34,040 nucleotides of DNA from NCBI GenBank assembly GCA_016179185.1, contig JACORW010000082.1, positions 1-34,040 of the forward strand, given 5' to 3'. The stretch comes from Gammaproteobacteria bacterium. Lineage in GTDB: Bacteria; Pseudomonadota; Gammaproteobacteria; Eutrophobiales; Eutrophobiaceae. Both the position numbers and the translations under genes were made by a program. Of this stretch, positions 1-7,817 are shown piece by piece. The stretch's first letter is position 1; the number at the start of each line of letters is the position of its first letter. The notes under the pieces are model-generated. The model was not told the origin of the DNA. It ran no database searches and saw only the letters and a program-made list of their open reading frames with translations.

Positions 1-69
1 GAGTATATCGATGAGCAAGAAGGGGAGAGCATCGTCGATGACAGTCGATTTCCAATCGACCCTCCATAA
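1..69 (+). CDS. C-terminal end of an unknown protein (partial)
   Basis: The first frame reads 22 codons ending in TAA, giving an acidic tail that ends DSRFPIDPP. Its 5' part lies outside the window, so no family can be assigned. The reading is supported mainly by the hairpin terminator that starts three bases after the stop, as expected for the end of a transcription unit. It could also be a chance open frame. Confidence 0.35.
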   Translation, partial: EYIDEQEGESIVDDSRFPIDPP

Positions 70-71
70 AC

Positions 72-98
72 CCCTCGCCTTACAGGCGAGGGTTGTTT
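72..98 (+). terminator. Rho-independent-like terminator hairpin
   Basis: A perfect 9-bp stem, CCCTCGCCT paired with AGGCGAGGG, closes a three-base TAC loop and is followed directly by TTGTTT. The GC-rich stem, tight loop and T-rich run fit an intrinsic terminator for the gene ending at 69. The run contains one G, so efficiency is uncertain. Confidence 0.6.
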
Positions 99-631
99 AG
101 TTGGGCTGATGAGATTCAAGATCCTGTGCCGACACTGCTTGAGGAGTATGCAAACCGTCCGGGCGCAAACTTAATCTTTTCTCGCGAAACCAGCCATTTG
201 AGTAGTGGTCAGACACAGGTCACGATTACGGCCATTGTCATCGAGGTTACAGAACAGCATTCCACGCGCATGCAAGGTATCCGGGTCGATCTGATCGGCA
301 AGGATGGAACCGATCGGGTTTACCTCGACGCAGACGGGATTTCTGCGGTTCTAAGGGATATTAGGCAACTCCAACGGGACAAGCTGATGTTCCCGATGGA
401 CGCGGATTCAGGGCACGAGTTTGGAATTCGAGGTACTGCCAGGTGTGCGCCCTCCACCGTACCTGCCGTGCACACATTGTGCCCAGAAACTTTCGGCTTC
501 GCGAATCGTCTGGAATCGCTCTACGAGCGGCGAAAGCGCAGTGGTTCGCACTTCCCGGCCTCGAGCTGCAGGAACTGGCTGACGCAATAGATAGGGCGAT
601 TCGCGCACTTGAAAGTGCCGAATCGAGATAA
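93..631 (+). pseudogene. Frame-broken unknown gene
   Basis: The frame from 93 encodes a plausible protein start (about 110 residues with LLEEYANRPGANL and VYLDADGISAVLRDIR), but its composition turns unnatural after about 415. The other two frames then look coding in turn: one reads PGVRPPPYLPCTHC, and the last, ending at 631, reads a helical segment LQELADAIDRAIRALE. This pattern suggests one gene interrupted by two small frameshifts. The only start in the first frame is a TTG inside the terminator, so the real 5' end may be missing. No family is recognised, and there is no clear ribosome-binding site. Confidence 0.35.
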
Positions 632-778
632 CGATGCAAATCAACGCGCGTAGATGATGCCTATACAGGCGCTGCAGCCGACGGGAAATGGGGTCGGAGT
701 GCATTATTTTGGTGCGCTGTGTTCCGATAAGTCACGACGCCCACATTTATTGTGAAAAACAGAAGAAGGAAGTCTGTC

Positions 779-1721
779 ATGGCAATGCAGGATATTGATA
801 TGCCCCGTTCCGCCAATGGGGCACCTGGCAAATCAGAGCCTCCCGGTATGTTGACGCCTGTTGCCGAGGATTATGAGCAATTCATTCCGCGAGAAATCGC
901 GCCACTGCCAAACCCGCAGACTGACATTCCGCGCATAGCCAAGGACAAACGCCTCATGGCGGAGATTGAGTCCGCGATCCGGCAAATACCCTCTGCGCAC
1001 AGACTCATTCAGGCCGATGCCCGCAAGCTGGAATTTATCTCGGATGAATCCGTGCACCTGGTCATCACATCCCCGCCGTACAGGACCTTGAAAAAATATC
1101 GGGACAATCCGGCTCAGCTTGGAGAGATTGCGGAATATGAGGCGTTCCTCGGCGAGCTGGATAGGGTATGGCGGCAATGCCATAGAGTGCTGGTTCCCGG
1201 CGGGCGCCTGGTGTGTGGTGGGCGACGTGTGCCTGTCGCGGCGGAAGAACGATGGACGGCACACGGTGGTGCCCCTCCATGCTTCCATCCAGGAGCATTG
1301 TCGAGTGATTGGTTTTGACAATCTCGCCCCCATTATTTGGCACAAGATAGCCAATGCCGCCTTCGAGGCGACCGGGAATGGCGCCGGATTTCTCGGCAAA
1401 CCGTATGAACCCAATGCGGTCATAAAGAACGACATCGAGTTCATACTGATGGAGCGCAAACCCGGTGGGTATCGCAAGCCTTCTGTCGCAACGCGCGTGC
1501 TGTCGGTCATTTCCGATGAAAACCACAAACAATGGTTTCAATCCATCTGGAGCGGTGTCACGGGTGCCTCTACGCGAAACCATCCTGCGCCGTATCCCGA
1601 GGAACTGGCGGAACGCCTGGTTCGCATGTTCTCTTTTGTAGGTGACACAGTGCTGGATCCCTTTATGGGCACGGGAACGACGGCGGTTGCGGCCGCGAGA
1701 TGGGGCAGGAATTCGATTGGT
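779..1721 (+). pseudogene. Frameshifted, truncated beta-class DNA methyltransferase
   Basis: The ATG at 779 follows a good GAAGGAAG ribosome-binding site. The first frame carries the catalytic motif TSPPY (in LVITSPPYRTLKKY) and the strand HRVLVPGGRLVC. A loss of two bases in the GTG-rich run near 1208-1218 moves the rest into another frame, which resumes as VVGDVCLSRRKNDGR and continues to the SAM-binding motif DPFMGTGTT. Catalytic motif before SAM motif is the beta-class order, and SPPY is common in N4-cytosine and some N6-adenine enzymes. Similarity stops after GRNSIG at 1721, where the usual acidic continuation is replaced by unrelated sequence. No restriction endonuclease partner is visible. 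The gene is almost certainly inactive unless the shift is an assembly error. Confidence 0.75.
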
Positions 1722-1886
1722 AAGGTGCGTACACGGCAAAAGAAAAACCGGGGCTCCGCTACAGGCAAGAAGGACGTGGGAAATCGGAGCGCCGTAACCG
1801 GCGGCAAACAACTTGACGGGTTAATAAGACTGCTCGGTGAGCAGGTGGTCGGCCGTCTACCACGACGCGGATTCGGGCCGGCCCAT

Positions 1887-2141
1887 TTATTTCTTCTCCG
1901 CGACGACCCGGCCTTCCGCGTTCACGTATACCCGGTAACGGGCGCCGTTGCTGCAAACGGCGATATGGTCGTTGTCTCCTTGCTTTGTGGCCTTGACGAC
2001 CTTTCCGCAGGGCAGGCCCAGTAACAGGATGACGGACGTCAGGTCCTTGAGCAGGGCAACGTCCTCGGCGGCTGGCGATGACCCTGCCGTGAGCGCAGCC
2101 ACGAGGAATATCGTGGCGGAAATCCGGGGATGCTTGTTCAT
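1887..2141 (-). CDS. Small secreted protein, unknown function
   Basis: An 84-residue protein begins at an ATG preceded by GAGGAG seven bases upstream. It has a Sec signal peptide (positive MNKHPR, then hydrophobic ISATIFLVAALTAG, likely cut near SSPAA-E). The mature part is about 60 residues with two cysteines and a C-terminal strand-like stretch RYRVYVNAEGRVVAEKK. It lies 16 bp after the lipoprotein gene on the same strand, so the two are probably co-transcribed. I do not recognise a family; a small envelope protein is the safe reading. Confidence 0.6.
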   Translation of the reverse strand: MNKHPRISATIFLVAALTAGSSPAAEDVALLKDLTSVILLLGLPCGKVVKATKQGDNDHIAVCSNGARYRVYVNAEGRVVAEKK

Positions 2142-2157
2142 GACATTGCTCCTCACA

Positions 2158-2883
2158 TCAGATTAGGGAACGGAATTTCACGGGATCCGCGAGCAGGTTC
2201 CAGATCGCCTCTCGCGACGCCACGATCGTGCGCGCCAGCGGCGGGTCACCGTCCTGGACGAGAGAAAGCACCTTCAGCACCAGCATGTTGTACGCCTGGC
2301 GCAGCGTTGCGATATCGGATTTTTGCCCGGCCTGGTAATAGGCCTGGAATTGCTTCAGCAGGTCATCCACCTGGTTCTTGAGCGTCAGTTTCGTGAGCAC
2401 GCCGATGGCCTTGGTCTCCTTTAGCCGTTCCTTCAGGCTTGCCACGTCCAGCGTCGGCTCCGGTGGCTTGGCGGCGGGAGGCGGGGGGACTTCCGGTTTC
2501 GCAGGAGTCGGCGCCGGTGCGACGGGCACGGGTTCGATCACGGCGGGCTTTTCGACGGCCAACTTGGGTTTGCCAGGTTGGACAGGCGGCGGCGGGGCGA
2601 CTGCGGCCTCCGGTTTCGCTTCCGGCGGGGGCGGCTCTGCAGCGACGACCTCTTCGTGGACCGGTGCGATCGGGGCAGGTTCTATGGACTCGGCCGCCTG
2701 AGCCGGTGGCTCTGCGGCCAGTGGCTCGGCGGGCGGCGGCTCTAGGGGCGCCGGTTCGGCGGGCGGTGGCGCGGCCACCTGCGGTTCTGGTTGGGTGGTT
2801 CTTTCCGGCGGCGCGTTTTTTCCGCCGCCACAACCTGCCGCGAGGACGACAAGAAGAATCCCGGTTACAGGCAGTGTGCGCAT
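2158..2883 (-). CDS. Proline/alanine-rich lipoprotein
   Basis: The 241-residue product starts MRTLPVTGILLVVLAAGC, a lipoprotein signal peptide with lipobox LAAGC, so the mature protein should be lipid-anchored at Cys18. Residues about 25-145 form a long low-complexity Pro/Ala/Glu-rich tether, often able to span the periplasm. The last 95 residues or so form a helical domain (SLKERLKETKAIGVLTKLTLKNQVDDLLKQ is part of it, with YYQAGQ following). An upstream in-frame ATG would add six residues, but the chosen start gives the better signal peptide. It is the first gene of a two-gene unit with the small secreted protein. The exact function is unknown; a cell-envelope tether is inferred. Confidence 0.7.
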   Translation of the reverse strand: MRTLPVTGILLVVLAAGCGGGKNAPPERTTQPEPQVAAPPPAEPAPLEPPPAEPLAAEPPAQAAESIEPAPIAPVHEEVVAAEPPPPEAKPEAAVAPPPPVQPGKPKLAVEKPAVIEPVPVAPAPTPAKPEVPPPPAAKPPEPTLDVASLKERLKETKAIGVLTKLTLKNQVDDLLKQFQAYYQAGQKSDIATLRQAYNMLVLKVLSLVQDGDPPLARTIVASREAIWNLLADPVKFRSLI

Positions 2884-3276
2884 CCGGCTGGCAGTCTCCA
2901 TCAGAACAGTTTACCTGTCCGCCGGGTCAGAGTTTGTGCGGACGTTCACAGTAATCCCGTGTCCGGGAAATCCCGGGACAGTCCACTCATTCCCATCGGG
3001 GGCGGTCTCCGTTAGACAGGGCCCGGCTGATAAAGGTCACTGCATACGGATTGCATGGGCATCAGGCAACTCGTGAAACGCGGAAGGCGACACGGTCAAA
3101 GACGTAGCATGAGCCGGAATCGGCGGAAAGAGATTCGGTATAGTCGCCTCCTGGCGTGACCCGGACGGGAACCAGTTCGAAATCGTCGAACTCGATTACG
3201 ACTTCCAGGCCGGGGACCATTGACCGGTCTCCGCTGAGGGCATGGTCGCCCCATGGCGCCATCGCCCGGCCCACCC
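2884..3276. other. Intergenic stretch with no convincing gene
   Basis: About 390 bases separate the lipoprotein from the DUF2784 remnant. Short open frames occur on both strands. The best, on the minus strand at 3062-3274, ends with a plausible strand-like segment (LEVVIEFDDFELVPVRV) but has no ribosome-binding site and no recognisable family. It may be a decayed gene piece. The promoter of the minus-strand lipoprotein pair should lie near 2900-2960, but I see no strong -35/-10 pair. Confidence 0.3.
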
Positions 3277-3468
3277 ATGACTGACCCGTTTTCGTACCGG
3301 TTGCTTGCCGATGTGGTCCTGCTGGTCCACGCCTGCATCGCGGCTTTCGTCGTCGGCGGGCTCGTGGTCATCGTTGCCGGGCGTTGCGTCTATCACGTTT
3401 TGATTTTAATCAAACTTGATCAAGATCAAAATCTCTCGCCTTGCTGCCATTACCTTCTCGAAGAATAG
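3277..3468 (+). pseudogene. Truncated DUF2784-like membrane protein
   Basis: From the ATG at 3277 the protein reads MTDPFSYRLLADVVLL followed by VHACIAAFVVGGLVVIVAG. This closely resembles the first membrane helix of the DUF2784 family (from memory: YRLLADLVLLLHLLFVLFVV). Family members are normally about 120 residues. Here similarity ends after about 38 residues, where the FNR-box region begins, and the frame stops at 3468. The gene has apparently been cut by whatever brought in the downstream regulator and operon. Confidence 0.55.
3400..3456 (+). promoter_or_regulatory. Two tandem FNR-type boxes with a possible -10
   Basis: Two perfect matches to the FNR/ANR/DNR consensus TTGAT-N4-ATCAA occur at 3400-3413 (spacer TTTA) and 3416-3429 (spacer CAAG), with centres 16 bp apart. 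With the second box at -41.5, transcription would start near 3464, and TACCTT at 3451-3456 sits where a -10 is expected. This would drive the SARP regulator at 3540 under oxygen or nitric-oxide responsive control. The boxes are seen directly; which CRP/FNR-family protein binds is inference. Confidence 0.75.
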
Positions 3469-3539
3469 AGGGGCGAAATGGTAACCCCGTCGCCAGCCGG
3501 CGGCCTCCGCTGGCGGTATATTGGACCTGGGGTAGAACT

Positions 3540-4727
3540 GTGAACGTGTGCGACTTGCTGGATCGGGCTTCCGACGCTGCCCTTGCCGTCGACACGAATC
3601 TGAAAATCACTGGCTGGAACCAGGGCGCCGAGTCCCTGTTGGGTTATTCGGCCGAGGCCGTAAGTGGCATGCGCTGCGGGGAGGTGCTCCAGGCGATACT
3701 CCCTAACGGCACGCCACTTTGTGGCCCCTTGTGCACCGGTGGGCTCTGCCTGTCACGCTCCGAGCCGTTTTCCATCGACTTATGTCGGGCACGACACCGC
3801 GATGGCCATTGGGTCACCGTGAGTATCAGCAGCATCGTCACCCGGTTTTGCGGAAACCCGCTGCCAGGATGTCAACCGGTGGCCATTTTTTTCCTGCACA
3901 ATGCAGCCGGCGCTCAATGTGCGCAATCTATTAACGGAATGCCGCGCCTCTTTACATTCGGCCAGTTTGGCCTGGTGATAAACAACAGGGTGGTTGCCGT
4001 GGAGAACTGGGCTCGCCGGCAAGCCCTCACGCTTCTGAAATACCTTCTTACTTACCGGGGAACCGAGGTCCATCGCGAACGGCTGATGGATTGTTTATGG
4101 CCGGACGCGAATCAATCGCAGTCCCGGGGCCGTTTGAAGGTCACTGTCTACTTCCTGCGGAACCAGTTCAGGGAGGTGGGAGTGCGGGACCCAATCGTGG
4201 CAACGACCAACGCAGGTTACCTGTTGAACCGGGGTGCGGTGTGGCTGGATTCGGAGTACTTCGACCAATTGATCCGCGAGGGCGCCGTGCTGCAGGGCCG
4301 GCGGCGATGGCAGGAGGCTTTGCGCTGCTATCAGGATGCCTGTCTTCTTTACCGCGGTGACTACCTCCAGGAGGATCTTTACGCCGACTGGTGTGCGGAA
4401 GAACGTGAACGCCTGCGGGAAACGCATCTTGATGTTCTCGCCCGGATGGCCTGTATTTACACGGAGCACGAGCAGTATGCCGAGGCTGTATATGTCTGTC
4501 GTAAGGCGCTCGCCCATGAACCCTGTCGAGAGGGGTTCCACCGTACGCTCATGTCATGCCTGGCACAGCTCGGTCGGGCGGACGAAGCGCTGGCGCAATA
4601 CCGCCGCTGTCAGTCCGTGCTGGCCAGGGAGATCGGAGTGGGGCCGATGCCGGAGACCGAACGCCTGTACCGGCACATTCTCGCCGGGAACGCCCTTCTC
4701 CCATCCCCGCCCGTAATGCACCGTTAG
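3540..4727 (+). CDS. PAS-SARP family transcriptional activator (PAS, winged helix, BTAD)
   Basis: The frame is open further upstream, but coding character starts at the GTG at 3540 (VNVCDLLDRASDAAL), giving 395 residues. Residues about 5-115 form a PAS domain with several cysteines (RCGEV, LCGPLC, GGLCL) that could bind metal or sense redox state. Residues about 135-235 match an OmpR-type winged helix as found in SARP regulators (RRQALTLLKYLL, HRERLMDCLWPD). Residues about 240-385 form the TPR-like bacterial transcriptional activator domain (SEYFDQLIREG, YADWCAEERERL, ALAQYRRC, PMPETERLYRHIL). It lies just upstream of the NXR-like operon and just downstream of two FNR boxes. The inferred role is a cytoplasmic activator linking a redox or ligand signal to that operon. 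Confidence 0.85.
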   Translation: MNVCDLLDRASDAALAVDTNLKITGWNQGAESLLGYSAEAVSGMRCGEVLQAILPNGTPLCGPLCTGGLCLSRSEPFSIDLCRARHRDGHWVTVSISSIVTRFCGNPLPGCQPVAIFFLHNAAGAQCAQSINGMPRLFTFGQFGLVINNRVVAVENWARRQALTLLKYLLTYRGTEVHRERLMDCLWPDANQSQSRGRLKVTVYFLRNQFREVGVRDPIVATTNAGYLLNRGAVWLDSEYFDQLIREGAVLQGRRRWQEALRCYQDACLLYRGDYLQEDLYADWCAEERERLRETHLDVLARMACIYTEHEQYAEAVYVCRKALAHEPCREGFHRTLMSCLAQLGRADEALAQYRRCQSVLAREIGVGPMPETERLYRHILAGNALLPSPPVMHR

Positions 4728-4757
4728 GGAACCTCTGAACAACCCCGCACTGCGGGA

Positions 4758-4810
4758 AGCTCTGATGTTAATCAGAGCTCCCTTGGCCGGGCCTCTGACT
4801 TAACCAGAGG
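4758..4810 (+). terminator. Two related hairpins after the SARP gene
   Basis: A perfect 9-bp stem, AGCTCTGAT with ATCAGAGCT around a GTTA loop, occupies 4758-4779. A second, similar palindrome, CCTCTG...CAGAGG, lies at 4792-4810. Both centre on TTAA and share the form CTCTGA-TTAA-CAGAG. A further CCCGCA-C-TGCGGG hairpin lies at 4744-4756. There is no clear T-run, so they may end the SARP transcript, protect its 3' end, or bind a regulator. Confidence 0.5.
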
Positions 4811-4861
4811 GTCCGCAATAGTTTCCCTGTTACCCCCCGCTCCTCACCCGGGTGCACGGGA

Positions 4862-4896
4862 ATTGTCACCACATTGTCACCGCCGTATCGAAAATA
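4862..4896 (+). promoter_or_regulatory. Candidate SARP operator: 11-bp-period direct repeat
   Basis: ATTGTCACC occurs at 4862-4870 and again at 4873-4881, exactly 11 bp apart. SARP-family activators are known to bind short direct repeats with an 11-bp period placed about 8 bp before the -10 element. Here the second repeat is followed eight bases later by GAAAAT (4890-4895), a 4-of-6 match to TATAAT. The site lies between the SARP gene and the NXR-like operon, where such an operator would be expected. The repeat is seen; its function is inferred. Confidence 0.5.
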
Positions 4897-4942
4897 TTTG
4901 TTCACAACACCCGGAAGGTATCCGTCAACCGAGCCAAGCGCG

Positions 4943-5221
4943 ATGGGATGGACGGCGGAAATGGCAAGAGAGCAGGCGCTCGATTCGTTCGTTATACGTC
5001 TCTGGCTGGAACGCGAACGAAACGGCGGACCCGTGTGGAGGGGTCACATCCGGCACATCCAGAACGGTCGCGAGGCCTATGTTCAGAATCTGAGCGAAAT
5101 GTGTCAATTCCTCGAAGACGTGTCCGGCACGGCCGGTACTGGAAAGGGAAGCCGGTGCTGCAGGTCAAGCAAGAGAAGATGGCATAGCAAGAAAGAGAAA
5201 CCGAAAAAGACATGCCCATGA
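4943..5221 (+). CDS. Small conserved-looking protein at head of the operon
   Basis: The likely start is ATG 4943 (92 residues) or ATG 4961. The core SFVIRLWLERERNGGP followed by VWRGHIRHIQNGREAYVQ resembles a small uncharacterised family that I recall with the pattern F-V-R-W-E followed by W-R-G-I-H-G-R-Y. The last 35 residues are basic and cysteine-containing (SRCCRSSKRRWHSKKEK) and look unlike the core, while another frame gives a more natural ending (YWKGKPVLQVKQEKMA, stop at 5187). A small frameshift near 5120-5140 is therefore possible. It overlaps the start of the bd-like oxidase gene by 10 bp. Function unknown. Confidence 0.5.
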   Translation: MGWTAEMAREQALDSFVIRLWLERERNGGPVWRGHIRHIQNGREAYVQNLSEMCQFLEDVSGTAGTGKGSRCCRSSKRRWHSKKEKPKKTCP

Positions 5222-6978
5222 GTTCCGCCGCCAAAAGCATTAATCGGCTGATCGTCCTGCTTGCGCTGATGACGACGTTCGCGCCAGAGGTCGCACTGGC
5301 CCAGGGTGGCGCGGTGTTGCGTGACTATCAGACGACGGCGTTCATTGACAGCCGCCTCGCGGTATGGGTCGCAGCGCAGTTGCACCTCATGTTCGCCGCA
5401 TTTGTTCTGGCGGTGCCGATGTTCGCCTGGTTCATCGAATATGTTGGCTGGCGCGCACAACGAAAGGACGCGCGCCTCGCCGCCCGCAATGACTGGCTGG
5501 CGCACGAGATGGCGCGCCTGCTGCCGGCCACGTATTCGCTGACCGCAATCACGGGTGCCCTGCTGGGTTTTCTGCTGTTCAGCGCCTACCCGAAGTTCAT
5601 GAATTATCTCACTGGCGTCTTCGGCCCAACGTTCGTCATCTACCCGTTGTTTTTCCTGGCGGAGACTTTGTGCCTTTACTTCTGGTATTACGCGTGGGAT
5701 CGCATGCAGGGCGATAAAAAATGGGCGCATCTCCTGCTCGGACTATTTCTCAATATCTTCGGCACCATCGTGATGTTCATCGCCGACGCCTGGGCGACGT
5801 TCATGATGACTCCCACGGGCGTGGATGAGCAGGGGGCGTTGATCAGCCTGTATGACGCTGTCTGGAACCCCGGCTGGATGCCGCTCAATATCCATCGTCT
5901 GGTCGCCAATATCACGTTTGGCGCACTGCTTTGCGCAGCCTACGCGGCATACCGCTTCCTGGGCGCGGAGACGAAAGAACAGCGCGCCTTGTATGACTGG
6001 ATGGGTTACACGGGCAACATGATCGCGCTGTTCACGATGCTGTTCCTGCCGTTTGCCGGCTATTATTTCGGCTTCGAGCTGTTCGCATTCTCCGCCACCT
6101 ACGGCGTGACCCTGATGGGCGGCGTGCTGTCCTGGCTGTTCATCATCCAGGCTATCGTCATCGCAGTGCTGTTCATCGGCGCCGCCTATTACGCCTGGCT
6201 CGGCCTGCTGCGCATCCCCGGCTCGGAAATGCAGCGGCGCTGGCTGCCGGCATTCAATGTTGTGCTCATCAGCGGCTTCATGGTCTGGGCGACGCCCCAT
6301 ACGATGGCGGCCTCGATCGAGGAATCGACGGGAGGCTTTCACCCGATCCTGGGGGCGCTCGGTCTGATGGCGCCGAAGATGATCGCGGTCACGCTGATCC
6401 TCGTCGTGCTCTATGTGAGCTACCTGCTGTATCGCCGCGCCGGCCGCGTCATCACGGTGGCATGGGGGCGCACCGGCAACATCGTCGAATGGTCCCTGAT
6501 CGGCCTGACGGCGTTCGCCATCGTAGCGCTCGGTGTGTATGGCTATTTTGCCCCCGCCCAGGTGCGCATCACCACGTCCATCTGGCAGATCATCGTGCTC
6601 ATTACCGGCATTGTCGTGACGTTCACCCTCGACTATCTGCTGCTGCGGGATTCCCGCACCGTGGCCGAGGTGCAGTGGGGCAGCATGCCGCGGCGCGGGC
6701 AGTACGTGCTCATCATTCTTGCGTTCGTTATTGTCTGGCTCATGGGACTGATGGGTTATGCGCGGAGCGGCGTGCGCCTGAACTGGCATGTATTCGGCAT
6801 CATGGAGGACATGTCAGCCAGCGCCGGCCTGCCGTCACTGGGAGAGGCGGCGATCATCATCACGTCTATTACCCTGATTTTCTTCACGCTGCTGGCGGTG
6901 GCCTTCGCGATTTCGACGCTGACCGAGTCGAAGCCGCCGGCGGAGGCCGCTGCAACAGCCGCGGAGGCAGGCGCATGA
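5212..6978 (+). CDS. Cytochrome bd-like oxidase subunit
   Basis: This 588-residue protein starts with a Sec-like signal or first helix (LIVLLALMTTFAPEVALAQGG), followed by about 13-14 hydrophobic helices. It resembles cytochrome bd subunit I in QLHLMFAAFV (His58, where bd enzymes keep a haem-binding His) and in MPLNIHRLVANITFG (His228), but it is longer than a normal CydA and no CydB follows. Related bd-like proteins are known in Nitrospira, where they are proposed as terminal oxidases fed by cytochrome c rather than quinol. Two cytochrome c genes follow directly, the first overlapping by 4 bp, and support that reading. Location is the cytoplasmic membrane. The C-terminus is Ala/Glu-rich. A non-oxidase electron-transfer role is also possible. 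Confidence 0.75.
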   Translation: MPMSSAAKSINRLIVLLALMTTFAPEVALAQGGAVLRDYQTTAFIDSRLAVWVAAQLHLMFAAFVLAVPMFAWFIEYVGWRAQRKDARLAARNDWLAHEMARLLPATYSLTAITGALLGFLLFSAYPKFMNYLTGVFGPTFVIYPLFFLAETLCLYFWYYAWDRMQGDKKWAHLLLGLFLNIFGTIVMFIADAWATFMMTPTGVDEQGALISLYDAVWNPGWMPLNIHRLVANITFGALLCAAYAAYRFLGAETKEQRALYDWMGYTGNMIALFTMLFLPFAGYYFGFELFAFSATYGVTLMGGVLSWLFIIQAIVIAVLFIGAAYYAWLGLLRIPGSEMQRRWLPAFNVVLISGFMVWATPHTMAASIEESTGGFHPILGALGLMAPKMIAVTLILVVLYVSYLLYRRAGRVITVAWGRTGNIVEWSLIGLTAFAIVALGVYGYFAPAQVRITTSIWQIIVLITGIVVTFTLDYLLLRDSRTVAEVQWGSMPRRGQYVLIILAFVIVWLMGLMGYARSGVRLNWHVFGIMEDMSASAGLPSLGEAAIIITSITLIFFTLLAVAFAISTLTESKPPAEAAATAAEAGA

Positions 6979-7817
6979 GCCGCGCACGCCTCTATGCCAT
7001 GTCGACACTGCCGGCATTGGTGGTTCTCATGTTTTTCGTGGGATTCGCCAACTGGATCCCGCAGACGCGCTGGAGCCCGCCGGTGCGCCAGGCCATGGGC
7101 GCTGAAATGACCCCGGCGCAACTGGCCCAGGCCGGAGAGAAGATTGTTCGCGAGCGTGGTTGTCTGACCTGCCACACCCTTGAACCGGGGGCGGGTGTCC
7201 TGGGCCACGGCCGCGGTCCCAACTTGATCGGGATTGCCACACGCCGCGCCGAGGGCGTCACCGGCGGTCCGGGCACGCTGGTGGATTATCTGGTGCAATC
7301 CCTCTACGAGCCCGGCGCCTATCTCGTCGAAGGTTATGCCAACCTCATGCCGGCATCCACGCGCCCGCCGGCGAAGCTCGACTATGGAGAAGTGGTTGCG
7401 GTCGTCAACTACCTGCTATCGCTCGGGGCCACGCCTTCGGTCAGGATCGGCGATGTGCCACAGCCGCCCGGCGGAGAGAAGGCAGTGGCTGCGGTCGCTC
7501 AGGCAGGTGCTGCGCCGCAGACCGTCCCGGCCGATGCGGCAACGCTGCTCGAAAGCAATCAGTGCAACACCTGTCACAGCCTGAAGCCGGGTGAAACGCT
7601 GCTGGGTCCGTCGCTGGCTGCGAAGGATCTCGCCGAGGTGGCGGCGGCGAACGACATGAGTCCCGAGTCCTATGTCATGGATTCGATCGTGAATCCACGG
7701 GCGCTCGAACGCGAGGGATTCCCCAAGCAGGTGATGCCCGACAATTACGGGACGCAGCTCACGGCGGCGCAGCTTCACGTGATCGTCAGTTATCTGCTCC
7801 ACGGGGAGGGCGCATGA
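6975..7817 (+). CDS. Dihaem cytochrome c, membrane-anchored
   Basis: The 280-residue product begins at an ATG overlapping the previous stop (ATGA). An N-terminal hydrophobic helix (TLPALVVLMFFVGFANW) acts as an uncleaved anchor or signal. Two haem c sites are visible: CLTCH at residues 63-67 and CNTCH at 197-201, each with a later Met candidate (NLMPAS and KQVMPDNYG). The two cytochrome c domains are joined by a Pro/Ala-rich linker at about 155-185. The domain type resembles the cytochrome c subunits of haem-copper and NO reductases. It probably carries electrons between the periplasmic molybdoenzyme and the bd-like subunit encoded immediately upstream. Confidence 0.85.
   Translation: MSRARLYAMSTLPALVVLMFFVGFANWIPQTRWSPPVRQAMGAEMTPAQLAQAGEKIVRERGCLTCHTLEPGAGVLGHGRGPNLIGIATRRAEGVTGGPGTLVDYLVQSLYEPGAYLVEGYANLMPASTRPPAKLDYGEVVAVVNYLLSLGATPSVRIGDVPQPPGGEKAVAAVAQAGAAPQTVPADAATLLESNQCNTCHSLKPGETLLGPSLAAKDLAEVAAANDMSPESYVMDSIVNPRALEREGFPKQVMPDNYGTQLTAAQLHVIVSYLLHGEGA

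Noticed and set aside
1722..2024. Continuation of the methyltransferase frame after 1721
   Set aside because: The sequence no longer resembles methyltransferases and runs antisense into the small secreted protein gene.
6462..6974. Upstream extension of the dihaem cytochrome c frame
   Set aside because: It lies within the bd-like gene in another frame; the ATG at 6975 with 4-bp overlap gives a proper N-terminal helix.
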